Assembly (NCBI GenBank): GCA_001051155.2
Contig: JYIP02000012.1
Coordinates: forward strand, 608,772 to 672,771
Reading direction: 5' to 3'
DNA length: 64,000 bases
Source: Chrysoporthe austroafricana
Taxonomy: Eukaryota > Ascomycota > Sordariomycetes > Diaporthales > Cryphonectriaceae
This document shows, in pieces, positions 9,995 through 18,953 of the stretch; position 1 is the stretch's first letter, and the number at the start of each line of letters is the position of its first letter. The position numbers and the translations under genes are program-made. The notes under the pieces were generated by a model, which saw only the letters and a list, made by a program, of their open reading frames with translations, did no database searches and was not told where the DNA came from.

Positions 9995-11092
9995 GCTGGA
10001 GAGATAGCACGGTCGCAACTTTGGACAACACGATGTCTCAACGTGCTGTGAGAGACTAGCCACATCTCGAAGGTACTGTATCCCCACGGTATTATCAGGC
10101 TATAGATATACATATTTTTTGGACCGCGCATGACGGGTGATCAGATCTCTACCAGATCTTCTCTCTACGCCCGGACCGGTCCTTGCAGGTCCGCAGTCAC
10201 TAGTGTGAAGAGATCTAAGTTGCTGAGGCACTACTTGGGAGGGCGACGGGCTGCACTACCACCATGCTTTGGGCAGTGGAACACCGTCCTCGTCCTCGCA
10301 TCAGGTCACTCCTCGTCCAGGAGAACGAGACCATGTCCCTCGGAAGCTCGGATTTCGCGAACAGCTCCTGGGTCCCTCGCCGTCCACGGAGTCGGCCCGA
10401 TAATCCAAGGCAAGGCAAGGCGAGTATGCCAGACAGGATAGGTGCCATGGGAGCTTCGAGCCTAGGTACACACTCGCGATGATGCGATGGCGGGCATTGT
10501 TCTGGGGAGGTCGCCTGAGCTGCTCCGCACCGAGTGCGCACGTGGGTGTTCATCCCATGCTCGTCCCCGCCTCGCTGCGTCCCCAGCCTTGGCATCGAGC
10601 GTCTTCCCCGCATTGGTTTAATCCTCAGATGTGTGGACGTACCTCATTTCTGCTGTCGGCAGCCTCAGTTAACTAATTAAAACCTAACGAGCTAACGCGC
10701 GCGATCAATACCTACTTGACTTGGAGTTTGCAATGAACGTCCACAGCAAACAGGCTAATACAAGTGACCACCGATCATGTAGCACTAATCGGCTCCCGGT
10801 CCTCTTTGTATTCGCTCGGATCGGTGATACCACAAGCGCCCAGCCCTCGATACGACCGCACGGGTGAATCGATCCAGAATCACGCATTGATTATTGATTA
10901 TTATCATTATCTGCCCCCTGAGAAGCTATATCATTGGCAATATCTCCGCAGAGCAACTCATTCACCCCAACCATCCACCTAGTCTTTACTTGATATATGT
11001 CTGATTTGTTGTGTAGGCACAACGCGTAGTGGTCTTCTCGCCTACATCTCACCTACACCAGCTCATTTTCAACGTCATCCCAGATCGTGAGC
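9995..11092. other. Divergent intergenic region, no gene seen
   Basis: About 1.1 kb shared upstream of the ceramidase-like gene (-) and the Kre9-like gene (+). The part near 10.1-10.6 kb is GC-rich and carries overlapping frames on both strands that look like random open frames. The part near 10.88-11.0 kb is AT-rich (attgattattgattattatc at about 10886). No gene was recognised. Confidence 0.55.
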
Positions 11093-11565
11093 ATGAGGTT
11101 TGCTGCCCTTCTTGTTATCACTGCACTCAGCGCAGTTGCAGATTCCTTACGCTTCACCAATACCAACTTCTATAATATCACAACTGGCAAACCGTTCAAC
11201 ATTACCTGGGCAGATGCTTCTGACCCTGTCACTCTGACTCTGTACAAGGGCGCAACGGTAGCGTTCCTTGAGAACATGGGGGTTATTGCAAGTACGTTCT
11301 GCCTATCCTCGTGATCATCGTTCGGTGGACTGATGTCTATCAAGGTGACTTAAACAGTAACAATTACGTCTGGACGCCCAATGCCACCCTGCTCCGGGAT
11401 ATCTACAACATCCATTTCAGCGACTCGACAGGAGCTGGTGTGAATAGCTTTCAGTTCGAGATCATCTTAGCTCCGACGCAAGTCGCAACATCCACGGCAA
11501 CGAGTGCGGCAGCAACGAGTACAACACAGTATGCTACGACTTTTGTCTTCCCAACGTATGTTTGA
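11093..11565 (+). CDS. Small secreted Kre9/Knh1-like (Ser/Thr-rich GPI-family) protein
   Basis: Two exons, 11093..11291 and 11345..11565 (53-bp intron, donor GTACGT), encode 139 residues. The start is the ATG at 11093. It gives a signal peptide (MRFAALLVITALSAVADS) directly followed by LRFTNTNFYNITTGKPF and ITWADASDPVTLTLYKG, and after the intron by YVWTPNATLLRDIYNIHFSD. These match the Kre9/Knh1-type domain of fungal cell-wall proteins linked to beta-1,6-glucan. The tail (about 25 residues) is Thr/Ala/Ser-rich but ends without a GPI signal, at a stop immediately behind a GTATGT that could be a splice donor. The annotated C-terminus may therefore be too short: a third exon with the GPI tail is possible but I could not find it. 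Confidence 0.75.
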
Positions 11566-12234
11566 TTTAATTTTGCATGGAAGGAGTATACAGTCATAGG
11601 GTGTCAGCGTCACGGCTAGATCTTTCAATGAAAGCAGCGTAAAGTTGCAGAGTTAATAGGAAAAAGGAGGAAGAAAAAGAAGCTAGTGTGGATGTTATAA
11701 CCTAGTGACCAAAGCCCCATGTCTGAATCCATGAGACGGCAGCACGGCATCTTTGTAGGCACAACGGACATGCAAGTCATGTCCATTGACCACCTCATTG
11801 CTAGCCGTCGCGTAATGGGGATGGTGCCATCCTTTCATGTGAGTCAGGGTCAGAGTAGAGGTCGTTCTATTTCTATGCTGAATTAATATCGACCAGAAGG
11901 GAGCTAGCCTGGGACAGTAATTATTTACTTTGGGCTATTCGCTTCAGCAATATTGTCATAGAGCCTGGTGCGGCCGTAATTATTCGCATCTCGTGGAGGG
12001 CTCGTAGCCGGTCCATCGTCGCGCCTACTAATCACGCGAGCCGGGTGCGGATGAGCACATGCTTGTTTGGCCAGCCGGGGGGTTATCATTAGGCATTCAT
12101 GCGCTGCAAGTCTGATCGGAGGTGTGCCAGCAACCCATGAGTCGCCAATACTGGAACGGTAATATCAACGTGCTATTCAACTCCTTATTCCGCTGCCACG
12201 TCCGAAGATCCTTTTCCTCAATCCGGCAGACATA
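11566..12234. other. Intergenic 3' region, no gene seen
   Basis: This lies between the ends of the Kre9-like gene (+) and the kinase gene (-). It contains A/G-rich runs near 11660-11690 and otherwise mixed sequence. No protein-like frame or RNA gene was recognised. Confidence 0.5.
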
Positions 12235-13871
12235 CTATTCTCTCTTTACTGACTGCAAGCGTTTCACCACATCTTCCGCTGTGCTCCTTTTTTCACACAG
12301 CATACTGCGCACAACGCTTTCGATGCTTTGTTCAGACTGGGACAGCTGGCTCTTCATAACCTCCACCTTTTTCAGCCACTCACGCATCCGGTCATTCGCC
12401 AGCTTTTGAGCGTGGGAAGCTCCTTCATGAATGTCGCGGATCTTCCACCCGGGGTTCTTTTCCGGGAGCGAGCACTTCTGCAGTACCCAGAGCATCGTAA
12501 CACCCAGGGCAAAGACGTCTCCCTGGGGGCCTCGTGACTTTTTATTTGCATATTCCGGTGGCAGATACCAGGGCGTACCGCCGTCGTGTGTTTCCGCTGT
12601 TTTCCCTCCGACGCCAAAGTCGATTAGAATAGCATCGCGATTTGGGCGGTAGAGAATATTAGAAGGCTTAATATCGTTATGGACGAATCCGGAAGCATGT
12701 ATGAATTGCAAAGCGCTCGCAATGTCCGAAAGAATTGTGAAACTGGCCCGGGGACGTTCGCACATGTTCGACGCGTCGATATATTGGTGGAGTGCTGGTG
12801 AATTGACAAATTCCATATGTAAAGTAAGCGCTCGAGCGTCCGAGCTATAAAGGCGTATAATGCTTGGCTGTAATATTCCTTCCTGTCAGCAAGCCGTAAT
12901 TCTTCTAGGTATGTTCTATAACTTACATGATGACCAATACTTTCGTGAGTAGTGATTTCGCGGTGCCATTGCTCAATAGCGCTAAGAGCACTATGCCCGA
13001 ATTTGATAGCCTTTACAGCAATCACTTGACCTGGCCGTAAAGAATATTCGGCGGTATAAAGGCTTGCAGACATAGTCGACGTCAGTTGCTTAAAACGCGT
13101 CAATTTGTAAGTATCGTTGAGGTTCTGGCCCGTCATATGAACTGTTTCGCCGTCTCCCAAGTCGAGAAGGGGATGGCTGGTAGTCTGTCTCTGTATATGG
13201 CGACTACCCGTAGATGCTTTTTGTTTCTTGGAAGAGGACGGACTTCCAGCCTGCTCTTGTACTTCGAATCGTTCAGAGCCAGTGCGCTTAGAGCCAGTGC
13301 GCTCAGCAGCTGTTGTATCGGATGTGACGCAAAATCTGCGCGGCTGGAGGTACAGGTCCAGCAATGGAGTCGGGGCCTGGCCAGCCGGTGGCGATGAGTT
13401 GAATATAGTCCAAGCGCCGGGCTCGAGGTCAATAGACTCATTCGGGAATACGCAACGCGGCGCTGATGGCACCTTGGGTAGCTCGGGCCCAGTTGGCTCG
13501 AGTAACAGCACCGCGTCTTTGGCTATATTCTTGCCGATGATGGTATCCCGACAAGGGTCGAAGTAGAGGCGCAGAGAGGTCGCCATGATAGTTTCGCCGA
13601 ATGCAGGAATTCTGATATCGCACCCGATCGAGCGCATCGACTGGGAGACGGCTAGGAGATCATGATCCAGACGCGTCGCTTGCACTCCGTCCGGGTACGT
13701 AGTTACAAATACAGCATGTTTTAACATATAGCATTTTGCAAATACGCGTACGAGCTCTAGGTCGATTTCAGATAGCGCAGGCTTGTCCTGAAGAGACGAG
13801 ATGAGGTGTTCAATGTCCGCCCCTGGCTGGCTGACGTCCGAAAACGGTTGAGTGCTCTGGGTTGAAGCCAT
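12235..13871 (-). CDS. Protein kinase with long N-terminal extension
   Basis: Two exons, 13871..12927 and 12867..12235 (58-bp intron; the junction joins SIGHH to PSIIRLYSSD), give 525 residues. Residues 1-180 form an unrecognised, possibly beta-rich domain. Residues 185-235 are a Lys/Ser-rich linker (SSSKKQKAST). The kinase domain starts near 255 and has the ATP-binding VIAVKAIKFG (Lys 287), the catalytic loop HNDIKPSN (Asp 380), IDFGVG (398-400) and GTPWYLPPEY. The catalytic-loop Arg of HRD is Asn (HND), so it is a non-RD kinase that may not need activation-loop phosphorylation; the other key residues are present and it should be active. It is transcribed away from the basic-protein gene at 14162 across 290 bp. 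The target and pathway are unknown. Confidence 0.85.
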
Positions 13872-14161
13872 AGCGTGAAAAATAGCTATTGAAAAGACAC
13901 AAACAGCTTTTCAAGCACGTGAATGAAGAGAGATGAGCAGCGTCTTAAGCACAGAGTGAACTGAATAAGTGTATTCAAGAGTAGTTTGTCACACGATAAT
14001 TACTAATTATACGTTAAAATAGCAAGGTACCCCTCTCCACGGTGGCTGGAGTCTGGCGGGTGCTGACATAAGTTCACAATGCTTTAGAATTGCTCCACTC
14101 CTCCGCAACATTTCCAAGCTCCATCCCATCAATCCGCTACTTCTCAATCCCGCCAAATACC
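13872..14161. promoter_or_regulatory. Shared promoter between the divergent kinase and basic-protein genes
   Basis: Only 290 bp separate the two start codons. The central part is AT-rich (about 13975-14025) and the right part GC/CT-rich. No canonical TATA box is obvious on either side. The short distance makes a shared bidirectional promoter likely, but this is inferred from spacing alone. Confidence 0.5.
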
Positions 14162-15322
14162 ATGGACCGGCCGCGACCTAACGTAGATTTCGGGGACCGG
14201 AAATGGAGGTGGGAATCTTGGAAATTCCGCCTTCCTATCGACTCTCTCTTTGGCAGTCTGTACGACCAGTATAATACTGTTCCTATCCCGATCCAAGAGC
14301 CGGTTGCTTTTCATCATGACGTCGCAGAGCTCTGCGCGGAAGCGACGACGCTCAAAGAATTCCACGATCTGCTTGAGGAACGTCGAAAACAGCGGCTCCA
14401 AGAAATCCGTACATGCTTCGATGCAGCCGCCTGGCGCCTCACCCTTAATGCAGATCTTTTTGATGGTGTTAACGATGGGGAAACGCCCGAGGAAAGGCGC
14501 GAGGCCTCTACGGACAGATGGGTGGCCTTTCTACACTTTTCCCGCGAGTTTTCCTTTGACGCGCTCGCGCGTTACTTCTCTCTCTTTACCCACCAGCCAC
14601 TTCCCCGATCGCCACAATTTCTTCCGCCGCGAGCTGCTTCGACTGCGAGTTCGACACCTAGCCCTCCGATGGCAGAGAACACAGACACGGCACCGATACA
14701 ATCGCGCAAAAGGACAGCCTCGGCAGCCGCTAGCACTCTTGACGATGAGGATGAGCGCGGACGACAGTTCAAAAGAAGGCGTGGCGACGCGGTGCCTCTC
14801 TCGCCACAGGCTGCTCCGGCCACGAGCCCGACGTCCATGCCGTCGACCGAGGGTCCGACGCCCCTGCCTCCTCGTCAGACTAGTCCTTCAACTGCGAAAC
14901 CGAGTTCACCACTTCCGCCGGCTTTGCCGATCGCGAGCCCGACTCCCCATCAAATTAATTCTCCGGGCACAAGCAAGACAAGCACGGCACCGATACAGGC
15001 GCCCAAGAAGATGGCCTCGACAACTACCAGCACTCATGACGATGAAAGTGAGCGCCGCCGACAAGTCAAGAGGAGGCGAAGAAACGCGGCAGCGCCTACA
15101 GGACAGAGCGTTAGAAAACCACTTAGCGGCAGAAAGAGCTCAAGGAAAAGACAGGCACCGGCCTCGCCTTGCGCCAGGTCTGAGGACGTTCAGCCCACCC
15201 CTCCCGTCCGCCGCAGCCGCCGCATCGCGGCACAGACTCAAACCGCTTGTTCCGGTCCACCGGATGTGCAGAAGGGGAGCGCAGCGCTTGGATCAGGGAG
15301 CGCCCGTAGGCGGCCAAGATAA
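14162..15322 (+). CDS. Basic, low-complexity nuclear-type protein with duplicated Arg/Lys module
   Basis: Single exon, 386 residues from the ATG at 14162 (the frame opens 24 codons earlier with TTG, not used). Residues 1-145 are an ordered region (RKWRWESWKFRLPIDSLFG, then helices rich in Glu/Arg, then WVAFLHFSREFSFDALARYF). The rest is Pro/Ser/Thr-rich and strongly basic. A ~35-residue block occurs twice, from residue 176 (TAPIQSRKRTAS ... FKRRRGDA) and from residue 275 (TAPIQAPKKMAS ... VKRRRRNA), 99 codons apart. Each copy has an acidic DDE stretch followed by a KRRR cluster like a nuclear localisation signal. Further basic motifs follow (SGRKSSRKR, RRSRRIA). I do not recognise the family. 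The tight divergent arrangement with the kinase gene suggests, but does not show, a functional link. Confidence 0.6.
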   Translation: MDRPRPNVDFGDRKWRWESWKFRLPIDSLFGSLYDQYNTVPIPIQEPVAFHHDVAELCAEATTLKEFHDLLEERRKQRLQEIRTCFDAAAWRLTLNADLFDGVNDGETPEERREASTDRWVAFLHFSREFSFDALARYFSLFTHQPLPRSPQFLPPRAASTASSTPSPPMAENTDTAPIQSRKRTASAAASTLDDEDERGRQFKRRRGDAVPLSPQAAPATSPTSMPSTEGPTPLPPRQTSPSTAKPSSPLPPALPIASPTPHQINSPGTSKTSTAPIQAPKKMASTTTSTHDDESERRRQVKRRRRNAAAPTGQSVRKPLSGRKSSRKRQAPASPCARSEDVQPTPPVRRSRRIAAQTQTACSGPPDVQKGSAALGSGSARRRPR

Positions 15323-17098
15323 GCCGCCATGAGAAAGCGAGGGGACATCAATACGATGTGATATAAGCACAGAAGACAGCGGCAACCTGTCCCAGCACCT
15401 CACGAAGCAGATCCGGCAGAGCTGGGAGAAGTAGGTTCTCCACGAGTTCGACCGCCGCGGACAAGCACGGATCGTGGCGTAGCTCGGGGTAGGCTCCAGC
15501 AGGCAGCCTCATACAGCGCGGTGAGCTGATCAGGCGTTGCAGAGACCAGGAAGAAGGACGTCCGCCTCAGGAGCCGGGCTGTGATCTGAGGATCACCCAT
15601 CTGCAGCGGACATACCCACCAACCCGGCAGGGCTGGGGGCAGTGGGCAGTCCCAGAGCAGAGTAGGCATCTGTCCGCTCGTGAATAGCTTTTCTTCTTGA
15701 CATGGCCGTTAATCTGACAGGGTCGGAGGCAGCGGCGCAGTCTAGGGGACTTTGCTATTGGGCTGGAATATCTGGGACATACCCATCAACCCGGCAGGGC
15801 TGGGGGCAGTGGGCAGTCCCTGGGCAGTCCCGGGGCAGAGCGTGCATCCTTCTACCCGTGGTAGGCTTGCCCTCATGACATGGCCGTTAATCTGACAGGG
15901 TCGGAGGCAGCGGCGCAGTCTGGGGAACCTTATCGGGCTGGAGTCTGGGGCATACCCACCAACCCGGCAGGGCTGGGGGCAGTGGGCAGTTCCAGAGCAG
16001 AGTATGCACCCGTCTACCCACGGGAGACTTCTCCCGGCATGGCCGTTATCCTGACATGGTCGAACGCAGCGGCGCAGTCTGGGGAAACTTGCTATCGGGC
16101 TGGGACAGCTGGGGCATGGTCGTTATCCCAGCAGGGTTGGGTGCTTCTGTCGTAAGTTTTCAATATTAATGAAACGGCCATATGATGCCTTGTGTGAATA
16201 GAGCCACTATTAGGACTATCAATTCAACACTCAGCCGTTGAGCTGCAAGTACATAGTTTTCGACTAAGTCCGTGAGCAAGCTACCGAACCAGGAACTCCT
16301 GTGGACACACTTGGACCGCCCGAAGCACCAAGACGACATAGAATAGTGGAACTGTAGAGTGCTTCTCTAGTATATATAGTCGGGCCATGTCGTGTCTACA
16401 TTGGCCTGAGTGAAGGTAAGTAGGCATCGCGACATGTCCTGAAGTCGTTCTGTTTGACTACGGACAGCTTACAAGGTGGGGCCATTTAAGTTCCTGGGTC
16501 GACTGCAGATAATCATGTATTTCTCAGGAATTGGGAGCATTATCAAGTCTTGAAGTCTGGCATGTCATTGAGAAGAAGGTTTTGTCAAGGACATCTGGTA
16601 TTAGGTTCTGGTCACTGGGAAGAAAAGAGCCACGTGGAGACATTTTACGGGTACTTATTATGTGGAATTCAGGTACTTTGTTTAGTCTACCTGATACCCA
16701 ACCAGGATAGAGAGAGTAGAGGTATGTGATCTCCCCCCAAAGTTATGATAGACAAGAGCCCGGCTTCCTGACGAGGGATATTCTGAGCACCAGTTCGCCC
16801 TCACCCAGCTCGCCGCCTGTTCAGTGTGGCTCACCTGACGCACTTCTGGGATTTCTCTGTGCGATGATAGATCTAGAGGGCAAGACTCTTGTCCAAAGAA
16901 CTGCCAAGGAGACCTAGGAAGCAGTGCAGAGCGTATACTGACTAGTCGTCTAGGACAAAGACTCCAGAGATCACGTGCATACGGCCTTATGTAAGGAAGA
17001 GGTCTTCCTGCGCTCGCTCGCTCTGCGGCTGAGGCCTCGTCTTGCACGCATCATCTGTCTAGCTACATCATGATGGCATTGTCTGAACCATCGTAGCA
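15323..17098. other. Intergenic region with tandem repeats, no gene recognised
   Basis: About 1.8 kb between the basic-protein gene and the F-box gene. The left third holds the ~168-bp tandem repeat described separately. From 16150 to 17098 there are only short frames without motifs. A minus-strand frame at 15669..15400 runs into the first repeat unit and is not recognised. Confidence 0.5.
15611..16148 (+). repeat. Tandem repeat, about 3.2 copies of a ~168-bp unit
   Basis: The landmark CATACCCACCAACCCGGCAG starts units at 15611, 15778 (one base different) and 15951, and a diverged copy starts near 16115, giving spacings of 167, 173 and 164 bp. Each unit continues with GGCTGGGGGCAGTGGGCAG, then a variable part, then CATGGCCGTTAATCTGACAG and GCGGCGCAGTCT. 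Unit 2 has an internal duplication of the GGGCAGTCC stretch. Copies differ by substitutions and small indels, so this is an old minisatellite rather than an assembly echo. No target-site duplication or coding capacity is seen. Confidence 0.85.
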
Positions 17099-18420
17099 AT
17101 GGGTCAGCTATTATCTCGCGTCTTGAAGCCTCTGCCCGCACCGCCGTTTCTAATGCTGCCGGTCGAGATTCTCCTGTCAGTTGCGACCCAGCTCTCTTCG
17201 TCCCCCGAATCCATTGTGGCCCTCTCATTAACTTGCAAGTATCTTTTCCTCGTCCTGGGGAGGGACGCAGCGAAAGTCCAAGGCAAGTGTCGGGAGGGCC
17301 TCCTAGTCTTGCTTGAGAAGGACCTTGGCGACAGGTTCTTTTACTGCTCAATCTGTTGCCAACTCCATCCCTTCTCGCCGCGGTGGAATCCGACAACCTG
17401 GGAGCATATTCACTACGGTTGTTGCAGGGTCAACCGCCTTGCCTGCCAAGATTTGCAATATTTCGACGCCAACCACTTCACCCGGGGTTACAGACTGTGC
17501 GCATTCCTCAACTGACGTGTAAAGCTCAACTTTCCTGACCCTGATCGTATATGCTCACAGATACCATGTACACGCCCGCCTAGTTATGAATCGCCATCTC
17601 TACGGCGCTCCCAAGGGGCTACCTCTGGAATGCCTCGCGAAGCCCGCCTGGACGATCAGCTGTGGTGACGGGCTCTTGTGGCTGCAAAGCCCATCTGCCA
17701 GAATCGTCGGCGACGAGCTCTTCCTCCGCGTCACACACACACTGGAGGGCAGGGCGGCCACGGTGCGGGATACGATCGACCGGGGACGATATTGCATCTG
17801 CTTGCATGTGACGACGCATCCGGCCGACAGGAGGCCGATCCTGGGTACACCCCGCAACATTCCGGCGTTGAAGAAGCCCGCGGAGCCGGACGAGTCGCCT
17901 TTCCGGCCCTGCCGAGATGTGCCGGGATCCTGCCTCGTGTGCTGGACCGACTATACCACGACGGTCGAGCGTGCCGAGGTGCGCGAGGTGTTCTGGTCTA
18001 CGAGAGCTAGTGACGGGGTGAGTGTCATAGACATGAGCACTGACACGGAGTTTTCGCTAATTCGGAACGTAGGGTGATTTAGGGCCCCTGGTTGATGGTT
18101 GGCGAATCGCAATTACTTCCTATCACCAGCTAGGGCGGTGTCGAGACACGGATGATCAGAGGTGGGTTGTCCTTATAAGCCGCCGTGTTGGCCGGCCCAA
18201 GGGTGTGAAAAAACCTGGACACACAAGTTATCCTGGGCGGGATATGGCTCTTTCTCCTCCTGGCGTGGTGAGGCAGAGGTGGGGAGCCGAGGACCATCGG
18301 CCTGAGGAGCCTCACGGTGAGGTGATGCCAACTGACTTAGGGTCAGATGGACAGCAATCTTTAGGCAAGCGTCGGAATAGATTGTTCTGGAGGTGGGTAG
18401 GATGCTCTTCGTCACAATAG
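17099..18420 (+). CDS. Fungal F-box domain protein
   Basis: Three exons, 17099..17496, 17561..18017 and 18073..18420, encode 400 residues; both introns (64 and 55 bp) have GT/AG ends and keep frame. Residues 20-50 form an F-box (MLPVEILLSVATQLSSSPES, then IVALSLTCKYLF). A Cys-rich segment follows (FYCSICCQLHPF, HIHYGCCRVNRL). The body has the pattern usual in fungal F-box proteins: YRL, then ARLVMNRHLYG at the exon 2 start, and after the last intron WRIAITSYHQLGRC and SRR. F-box proteins connect a target to the Skp1-Cul1 ubiquitin ligase. The target is unknown, as usual for this large fungal family. Splicing of intron 2 is supported because the retained frame would end after an unlike-family tail, while the spliced frame restores the WxIxxxxYHQLG block. 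Confidence 0.8.
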
Positions 18421-18953
18421 ATTATGATATTGACGTCTGCTGGATCGATTTGAGACTTAATGACTTCCCGTAGTAGGATGTAACCTACACTTCCTCACCT
18501 TGTGCGTCGACGCTTATCCTAAGTGAATGAGACACAACTACCCGGGCGAGGACCAAGATAATGTAGCTGAGATGATAGATTGTGGGGATGATGACCAGTA
18601 AGAGTCTTATTGTGACTCAGACATAAGCTTAGGGGTTTCGGGTCATCATGCAAAGGCTTGCGCTGTCATCGGTAATTGTGGGTGCGTGCTTAGTGCTGAC
18701 TTGAGCGCGAAAGGCGGGACTGTGACAAGACGTCCTCCGAGTAGAGAGACTGTACAGACGAGGACGTCGAATATAACGGCGTGCCACCGTGGAAGTTCAG
18801 ATCGGAAATCCTCTAGCCAGTGTGGTATACATTGAAAGAGATAAAAGCGTGACTATATATTCCGCTTTCGGCGCAGGAAGGACATAAAAATGGGTATCCA
18901 GGCAATTTTGGGTCATTAATAAGTAAAAAAGAGACACGTCGTCGGGTGGAGCA
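18421..18953. other. Intergenic 3' region, no gene seen
   Basis: About 0.5 kb between the converging ends of the F-box gene (+) and the C2H2 gene (-). Mixed-composition sequence with no protein-like frame. Confidence 0.5.

Noticed and set aside
14250..15332. 360-codon second frame on the plus strand
   Set aside because: Shifted-frame shadow of the basic protein; the other frame has an ordered N-terminal region and balanced composition.
15611..16148. CRISPR array
   Set aside because: Units are ~168 bp without short palindromic repeats and unique spacers, and the host is eukaryotic.
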